Of a stretch of 64,000 nucleotides of DNA, positions 62,501-64,000 are shown in pieces. This DNA comes from Epiperipatus broadwayi (taxonomy: Eukaryota; Onychophora; Udeonychophora; Euonychophora; Peripatidae). Where the stretch lies: contig JAQFVV010012506.1 of assembly GCA_028023455.1 (NCBI GenBank), forward strand, positions 3,900,714 to 3,964,713. Direction: 5' to 3'. The position numbers and the translations under genes were made by a program. The stretch's first letter is position 1; each line of letters starts with the position of its first letter. The notes under the pieces are model-generated. The model saw only the letters and a program-made list of their open reading frames with translations. It was not told where the DNA came from and made no database searches.

Positions 62501-63742
62501 TCTTTATTGAAGTCAGGAATCTCTCAGCCACTATGCCTGAGAAACCTGTTAGCCAGTTTATATTCCCTTTCCATTCTCCACCCATCCCATTTCCACATGA
62601 TCATTTTTGTCTACTTTATGGCCTTTAAATCTATATCCCCCTTATCTTTTTTCAAACCCAGCATAAAAATCAAGAACCCACTTTCTGTATAATCACTTGG
62701 TTTATATTTATTCTCCCACAACTTCTTTCTTTGTACCCTTTCTGTTGTAAGCATTTACATTCAATTAGCAGATGCCTAATATTTTCCATGTCTTCTTTAC
62801 ATAACTTGCAGACTAAATTACCCACATTTCTCCATTTATGTGTATATTCCCTTGTTGCTAACGGTCTTGTTCAAGCCTTAAACAATAAACTACTTTCCTT
62901 GCTATTATCATAAATTAACTTAAACCCAATATTTTGTATACTTCTATATATGTTAAAACTATTTTTACTCATCATACTAGTTCTCCAACGCCCTCTTTAT
63001 TTTTTATTAATGCATCTATTCTTCTATTCCATTCTTTGCTACTATAACCCTCAACAATTCTCCTAAGACAATCATCTCACCTTTTGCATAAGTATATCGA
63101 CATACTCTTTAACCAAATCTTCTGTATACCATACTATCTTTCTCACCAATCTTGTTGCCTTTACTCATAACCCAATTAAATAATACTTAGGATATTCTCT
63201 TACTATCTATAAATTGCAATCTAGCAAACATTTTCATTTTGCATCTCTCATATAAAAACTTGACCATCTCATCTATAGGACATTCACCTTAAACAATATT
63301 ATTAACATTATATATATAATCTATAAATAAATAAACAAAACTCTTATTTATTTATAGGTTATACATATAATGTTAATAATATTATTTAAGGTGAATAATC
63401 AATTAAAACTACCAATTACAAACTCAAGTCATGCCATCTAGTAATATTACTTTTATCTGGATTACCTTTAAAAGCAATTTCAATTTTTGAAATGTCCACT
63501 TCTGGTTTAAAAATAAGTCAGACAAAAAAATTATTATTAGATGGCATGTTTTCAGTTTGCAATTATCAATTTTATTATAATTGAAGTTTATCTAGGTAAA
63601 TACATGCAAATTTCTGTTAAATTTTTAGTATTTCTTTAATATTTACATGTATTTATGATATATATATTTTATAGGAGCCATTTTTTTAAAACATGGATGT
63701 GAATTACGGATAATACCAAGGGACCGTGTAGGAAGCCAGTGA
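32539..63742 (+). CDS. UFM1: Ubiquitin-fold modifier 1 (UFM1), five exons
   Basis: Joining 32539-32540, 32633-32692, 44886-44943, 51836-51908 and 63675-63742 gives 86 codons plus TGA with no edit. Every junction has GT/AG ends (gtaagt, gtgagt, gtatgt, gtaagg donors). The product has the hallmark UFM1 stretches [43 protein letters not shown] and [14 protein letters not shown]1 is a ubiquitin-like protein; UFSP proteases trim the precursor to a C-terminal Gly, then UBA5, UFC1 and UFL1 attach it to targets such as ribosomal RPL26 at the ER. Here the precursor ends VGSQ, so Gly84 is the conjugating residue and two residues are removed (human ends VGSC). Length is one residue more than human (85). 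The start codon is divided by intron 1. The introns hold nearly all the other features listed to the right. Confidence 0.97.
32633..32692 (+). CDS. UFM1: UFM1 exon 2
   Basis: 60 bp after acceptor cttt-ag; encodes residues 1-20 and two bases of codon 21 ([19 protein letters not shown]). Donor gtgagt at 32693. Confidence 0.95.
32693..34136. other. UFM1 intron 2, first part: nothing recognised
   Basis: AT-rich intronic sequence with T and A homopolymers. No repeat boundary or coding match supported. Confidence 0.4.
34137..34277 (-). mobile_element. tRNA-derived SINE with perfect 16-bp target duplication
   Basis: tgaattctcatacttt is repeated exactly at 34137-34152 and 34262-34277. Between them lies about 109 bp that on the minus strand begins near atagtcaagc, carries an A-box-like ggtcgagaggtcagcg (as in tRNA-Ser/Leu D-arms), a B-box-like gggtttgcttgcc, and ends in an A-rich tail seen as T10 at 34151-34160. 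Short body, pol III promoter elements, A-tail and target duplication together define a SINE inserted antisense to UFM1. Confidence 0.85.
34278..37419. other. UFM1 intron 2: low-complexity sequence
   Basis: Very AT-rich, many homopolymer runs (for example T12 and T13 at 36420-36455, G tracts at 35590-35610 and 37172-37180). No gene or defined repeat seen. Confidence 0.4.
37420..38415. repeat. Four-unit array: two direct, then two inverted copies
   Basis: A unit of about 200-250 bp is marked by ctttatgtaaa, then cattcttggaaaatatca, then gttataaaacaattg, then attttgctctggct. It occurs at about 37430-37640 and, without its final part, at 37675-37860. The reverse complement, marked by ttccaagaatggcaaatta and agccagggcaaaatt, occurs at about 37935-38155 and 38170-38410. 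The centre of symmetry is near 37890. It looks like a tandem duplication that later became an inverted dimer. No coding capacity. Confidence 0.7.
38416..39462. other. UFM1 intron 2: nothing recognised
   Basis: AT-rich sequence without coding or repeat signals I can support. Confidence 0.4.
39463..39622. mobile_element. Deleted foldback element derivative
   Basis: Starts with the family terminus (acagtagtg, 39469-39477), jumps directly into the right arm (ctcagatccaaagtcctcac) and ends ggtggcagttttgc. It corresponds to the foldback elements at 14710-15225 and 45722-46220 with the left arm and centre deleted. It directly abuts the non-LTR copy on its right. Confidence 0.65.
39624..40202 (+). 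pseudogene. Apurinic-type endonuclease, C-terminal half
   Basis: The frame from 39624 to a stop at 40200-40202 encodes the second half of an exonuclease-endonuclease-phosphatase fold: [16 protein letters not shown] matches the conserved TW...R...IDY region and [11 protein letters not shown] the catalytic SDH motif. This domain nicks target DNA in jockey/CR1/I-type elements. A longer A run than in copy B (40188-40194) shifts the frame just before the end. Confidence 0.75.
40590..42281 (+). pseudogene. Reverse transcriptase (nearly intact)
   Basis: Two frames joined by one small gap: 40590-40988 has [26 protein letters not shown] and QGGFRSD (RT blocks 1-2); 40998-42281 has [28 protein letters not shown], the catalytic [11 protein letters not shown], and the thumb region. 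All three catalytic aspartates are visible. It ends at a TGA (42279-42281) where copy B has CGA Arg, a CpG-type C-to-T change. This enzyme would copy element RNA at a nicked target. Confidence 0.82.
42282..42566 (+). pseudogene. C-terminal Cys/His domain of the same polyprotein
   Basis: Continues in frame after the premature TGA to a natural stop. Contains CKLC and [15 protein letters not shown], the CCHC-like zinc-binding cluster common near the C-terminus of jockey/CR1-type reverse transcriptases, and ends near ELTKIMLWK. The same domain is seen in copies A, B and D. Confidence 0.75.
42695..43704. other. UFM1 intron 2: no feature assigned
   Basis: About 42850-43400 is purine-rich and mildly coding-like (frequent aag/gaa/aga triplets) on the + strand, with many stops. 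It may be a very old non-LTR fragment. Not supportable beyond that. Confidence 0.3.
43705..44679. mobile_element. Merlin-type DNA transposon M1 (non-autonomous)
   Basis: Element 43713-44671 (959 bp), flanked by an exact 8-bp target duplication atattgtt (43705-43712, 44672-44679). Terminal inverted repeats of about 55 bp: ggttctcgtcttatagctaa at left, ggtgcttgtcttatagataa (reverse complement) at right, continuing through a shared gatggcgc and ttttcac. No open frame of note inside. The 8-bp duplication, the GG ends and the subterminal module shared with M2 (which carries a transposase piece) place it in the Merlin (IS1016/IS1595-like) superfamily. Confidence 0.8.
44691..44757. repeat. Penelope-like terminal fragment (single arm)
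   Basis: Matches one arm of the palindrome at 47656-47979: cacttcaatgcaaacaaat, then ttttccttacagtttcgactgt. Only one arm is present. It sits between M1 and exon 3 of UFM1, and its ttttccttacag is a good 3' splice-site match on the gene's sense strand. Confidence 0.6.
44886..44943 (+). CDS. UFM1: UFM1 exon 3
   Basis: 58 bp; completes Val21 and encodes [19 protein letters not shown]. Acceptor atttttag, donor gtatgt. A Merlin-type element ends 214 bp upstream and a Penelope-like arm 128 bp upstream. Confidence 0.95.
44944..45721. other. UFM1 intron 3: nothing recognised
   Basis: AT-rich intronic sequence with no supported feature. Confidence 0.4.
45722..46220. mobile_element. Foldback element, copy 2
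   Basis: A 499-bp segment with inverted arms of about 165-200 bp. The left terminus gaggcaaaac (45722) mirrors the right gttttgcctc (46211-46220); next come cagtaatgc/gcactactg, then cagtgcaag/cttgcactg, then ataatcaatggatgcaaaaa and its complement. Same family and internal order as 14710-15225. No coding capacity. No convincing target duplication. Confidence 0.78.
46221..47655. other. UFM1 intron 3: nothing recognised
   Basis: AT-rich sequence. A purely speculative old insertion around 46600-46750 has balanced composition, but no boundary is visible. Confidence 0.35.
47656..47979. mobile_element. Penelope-like palindromic terminal repeat
   Basis: Near-perfect inverted arms of about 125-140 bp (47656-47781 and 47840-47979) around an AT-rich centre. 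On the + strand the right arm reads CTGATGA (47882-47888), a 5-bp stem gactg/cagtc with loop ctgga (47890-47904), then GAAAC (47905-47909). This order resembles the hammerhead-like core found in terminal regions of Penelope-like retroelements, except that one extra A separates CTGATGA from the stem. No Penelope reverse transcriptase or GIY-YIG frame is present, so this is a terminal remnant. Confidence 0.6.
48712..49054 (+). pseudogene. Merlin/IS1595-type transposase, N-terminal part
   Basis: From the ATG at 48712 the frame encodes [20 protein letters not shown], then shifts by one base in an A7 run (about 48813-48819) into a frame ending at 49054. The joined protein has a zinc-ribbon arrangement: CLCGEC, about 15 residues, then C, four residues, C ([12 protein letters not shown]), followed by LRKGSWFEG and a hydrophobic helix ([10 protein letters not shown]). 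This is the characteristic N-terminus of ISXO2-like/Merlin transposases (FLQ..., zinc ribbon, S.R.GTWF). The DDE catalytic domain that should follow is absent; the frame stops after YINDIE-like sequence. It could bind ends but not transpose. Confidence 0.75.
49100..50640. repeat. Imperfect tandem array inside M2
   Basis: Units of about 75-130 bp recur, each with aattgttgtc, ggcaatcaaatgtaaacc, aaagtaacgtaaattattat and acacaaaaacacccc blocks in that order. Near the right end (50327-50620) a cleaner 90-110 bp unit (tcggcaatccaattttacaa ... aacacacacc) is present three times. The array replaces the catalytic part of the transposase gene. Confidence 0.8.
50865..51835. other. UFM1 intron 3, last part: nothing recognised
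   Basis: AT-rich intronic sequence up to the polypyrimidine tract of exon 4. Confidence 0.4.
51836..51908 (+). CDS. UFM1: UFM1 exon 4
   Basis: 73 bp; encodes [20 protein letters not shown] and AQNA plus the first base of a Gly codon. Preceded by a long T-rich tract and acceptor attattag; donor gtaagg. Confidence 0.95.
51909..52679. other. UFM1 intron 4, first part: nothing recognised
   Basis: AT-rich intronic sequence with no supported feature. Confidence 0.4.
52680..54724 (+). mobile_element. Merlin-type DNA transposon M3 (non-autonomous)
   Basis: Element 52688-54716 (2,029 bp) with an 8-bp target duplication tatttttt (52680-52687, 54717-54724). Inverted ends of about 48 bp match almost perfectly: ttctagtaaactattaactg, then gcagcctttggtggcgctgt. 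The outermost base pair is GG on the left and aligns to AG on the right. The subterminal gtggcgctgttt...taaaaacaca...tgctgcc parallels M1 and M2. Interior: a decayed transposase N-terminus, then A-rich imperfect repeats (53860-54600). Confidence 0.82.
53239..53340 (+). pseudogene. Merlin-type transposase N-terminal remnant
   Basis: ATG at 53239 encodes a short stretch with LWDVPN, then after a frameshift [16 protein letters not shown]. This parallels [19 protein letters not shown] in M2, so the same protein N-terminus is being read. No zinc ribbon or catalytic residues follow. Too decayed to function. Confidence 0.55.
54725..55267. other. UFM1 intron 4: nothing recognised
   Basis: AT-rich sequence between two mobile elements; no feature supported. 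Confidence 0.4.
56021..56236 (-). CDS. Small basic ORF within the 3' LTR
   Basis: About 72 codons in element sense, very basic in the first half ([14 protein letters not shown]) and charged throughout; no in-frame ATG near its start (the first reasonable codon is GTG, and an upstream TAA closes the frame). The identical-length frame is kept in the other LTR. It might be a spliced exon, a relic of a nucleic-acid-binding Gag tail, or chance. I do not recognise a family. Confidence 0.3.
   Translation of the reverse strand, partial: NSRPNPSRNTNSQQFKCRSWSRKTRRRRSVHVEPTGSQRHREKECKELALTDRMKYYQKQRSEPCIREKAK
56462..56625. repeat. Minisatellite in the LTR (about 23-bp unit)
   Basis: About six tandem units of ttatttcaatttctttgtta with gag or aag variants. 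In element orientation they lie 400-580 bp after the LTR start, that is in U3. The other LTR (59896-60052) has the same block with one fewer or altered unit. Confidence 0.8.
57039..57058 (-). other. Polypurine tract
   Basis: On the minus strand aaaaaggggggacagagaaa immediately precedes the 3' LTR start TGTACCGAG. All but one base are purines. This is the plus-strand priming site. Confidence 0.8.
57238..58386 (-). CDS. Retrotransposon Gag protein, 382 residues
   Basis: Chosen start ATG at 58386 (MDESGNDGR); 14 further codons upstream are open but lysine/isoleucine-only. Residues about 35-190 form a long heptad-rich coiled coil ([20 protein letters not shown]). A capsid-type domain follows ([73 protein letters not shown]), as in Ty3/gypsy-type retrotransposon Gag. 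It ends [18 protein letters not shown]. There is no CCHC knuckle and no protease. The IDYGNL motif is shared with both other Gag proteins in the window, though otherwise they are quite diverged. Fully open, so recently functional. Confidence 0.88.
   Translation of the reverse strand: MDESGNDGRATPEVSPIFFKNPQIVEGSAFQILMNMMEEIRKDIKQNQQEMKQEINELRTEMREMKQELTARMDAYEEVIGVMKKGVEEERYEMLELKENIEAREESSSIGKSQLEERIVRMEEICQDLISSQELGNLENEIETAKNIKTKVKEICKDIVGDTGQKIRQVEQKYEEFKIESRHSEQTSRFMEKQFAIAVFKAEVGENPLKHLESLNNMFHSKSLPEEDKIAVASSYLQETACDWRHTLDEKPQTFGEYRRAMLRAFWNEARQDGILYKISHERYSSARGETYAKFFYRQVSKLKALMAFPMSDGQIIRTLRNMPPNIQQLMLIKDGWSVEEMAEFLTQIDYGNLAREPPDRYRRWDGYNDPHGKKGEPPDRA
58694..58711 (-). other. Primer-binding site
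   Basis: Minus strand tggcgcatcaacgtggaa starts one base after the 5' LTR. It resembles the tRNA-Lys type site TGGCGCCCAACGTGG with two or three changes. Confidence 0.7.
58713..60470 (-). repeat. 5' LTR of the Gag-only element (1,758 bp)
   Basis: Partner of 55273-57038; differs by about eight substitutions, a 7-bp deletion near its left end, homopolymer lengths and repeat-unit changes. Its outer edge (60470) ends cggtaca before atata. Confidence 0.9.
59454..59669 (-). CDS. Small basic ORF within the 5' LTR
   Basis: Same frame as at 56021-56236, with the last residue changed from Lys to Arg and a silent or conservative change elsewhere. Lies upstream of Gag in the element transcript region. 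Function unknown; see the partner. Confidence 0.3.
   Translation of the reverse strand, partial: NSRPNPSRNTNSQQFKCRSWSRKTRRRRSVHVEPTGSQRHREKECKELALTDRMKYYQKQRSEPCIREKAR
60476..62479. other. UFM1 intron 4: nothing recognised
   Basis: AT-rich sequence. About 61620-61850 on the + strand has purine-rich, faintly coding-like composition (possible ancient non-LTR remnant), but no domain can be read. Confidence 0.35.
62480..63278 (-). pseudogene. Non-LTR retrotransposon copy D (3' end, antisense)
   Basis: The reverse complement matches the last 800 bp of copies B and C: thumb/C-terminal region, the Cys/His cluster (read near 62760-62830) and the 3' UTR, with a degenerate tail near 62480-62495. Many stops and indels. 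It is 5'-truncated at about 63278, where a palindrome begins. More diverged from B and C than they are from each other. Confidence 0.8.
63282..63396. repeat. 115-bp near-perfect palindrome
   Basis: Arms of 53 bp (attcaccttaaacaatatta ... and its complement ending ttatttaaggtgaat) separated by 9 bp. MITE-like or cruciform-forming; lies 279 bp before UFM1 exon 5. Confidence 0.8.
63399..63585. mobile_element. MITE-like inverted repeat element
   Basis: Imperfect arms of about 45-50 bp: left around 63401-63449 with gtcatgccatctagtaata, right around 63531-63583 with attattagatggcatg. About 187 bp in all, no coding capacity, ending 90 bp upstream of UFM1 exon 5. Target duplication not clear. Confidence 0.6.
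63675..63742 (+). CDS. UFM1: UFM1 exon 5 and stop
   Basis: 68 bp to the TGA; encodes [19 protein letters not shown] then SQ. Includes the conjugating Gly. Acceptor ttttatag. Confidence 0.95.
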
Positions 63743-64000
63743 ATATTTCATTCAAATCATTTGCTTTCACTTCATTTATTCTGTTTGTGACTAATATATA
63801 AATATCATGAAACATAAAGAAGAAAAAAATTATAAATGGGATTATAAAACTTTGTAAATATATATATTTTAAAAATTTTATTATGAGATCTATTTCATAA
63901 CTAATGAACTTGGTTCATTTGTGTAAGTTATTTTTGAAATTATTTGAATAAAAAAATATTTATTTTTTACAAATAATGCATTTTCAGATATTTTCCTTAA
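63743..64000 (+). other. UFM1: UFM1 3' UTR (partial)
   Basis: AT-rich sequence after the stop. A canonical AATAAA at 63947-63952 is the first good polyadenylation signal I see, about 205 bp after the stop. The cleavage site would be close to or beyond the window end. Confidence 0.5.
63947..63952 (+). terminator. UFM1: Polyadenylation signal AATAAA
   Basis: Canonical hexamer 205 bp downstream of the UFM1 stop codon. The surroundings are AT-rich, so chance occurrence is possible, but its position suits the gene's 3' end. Confidence 0.45.

Overview
The window is eukaryotic, very AT-rich and intron-dominated. The only host gene I can identify is UFM1 (ubiquitin-fold modifier 1), on the + strand, in five exons from 32539 to 63742. 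They join without any edit into an 86-residue protein. Small exons separated by introns of about 12.2, 6.9 and 11.8 kb, plus Merlin-type DNA transposons, jockey/CR1-like non-LTR elements, tRNA-derived SINEs and Gag-coding LTR elements, point to a metazoan, most likely an invertebrate with a repeat-rich genome. I cannot name the lineage. I found no bacterial operons, CRISPR, rRNA or convincing functional tRNA.

Layout. 1-14.7 kb: AT-rich sequence with short tandem duplications, one SINE-like fragment and one unassigned coding-like relic (minus strand, 11.2-11.6 kb). 14.7-31.3 kb: nested mobile DNA. A foldback element abuts a 3' fragment of a non-LTR retrotransposon. A second non-LTR copy is split at 15811/28420 by a 12.6-kb LTR composite with a 4-bp target duplication (GTAG). 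The composite holds two opposite-facing Gag ORFs, two primer-binding-site-like motifs and two polypurine tracts, but no protease, reverse transcriptase or integrase. 31.3-32.5 kb: repeats, then the UFM1 promoter with a TCACGTGA E-box. 32.5-63.7 kb: UFM1.

UFM1 introns. Intron 2 carries a SINE with a perfect 16-bp target duplication, a four-part inverted array, a non-LTR copy with an almost open reverse transcriptase, and a Merlin-type element. Intron 3 carries a foldback element, a Penelope-like palindrome and a second Merlin-type element. Intron 4 carries a third Merlin-type element, a structurally complete 5.2-kb Gag-only LTR retrotransposon (antisense), an antisense non-LTR fragment and two small palindromes next to the last exon.

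Most notable: (i) two families of LTR elements that have LTRs, primer-binding site, polypurine tract and Gag but no pol, like the TR-GAG class reported from plants; (ii) three related Merlin-superfamily elements within 11 kb, each with an exact 8-bp target duplication, two keeping only the N-terminal part of a transposase; (iii) a UFM1 start codon split by the first intron. All calls come from reading the sequence; no database search was run.
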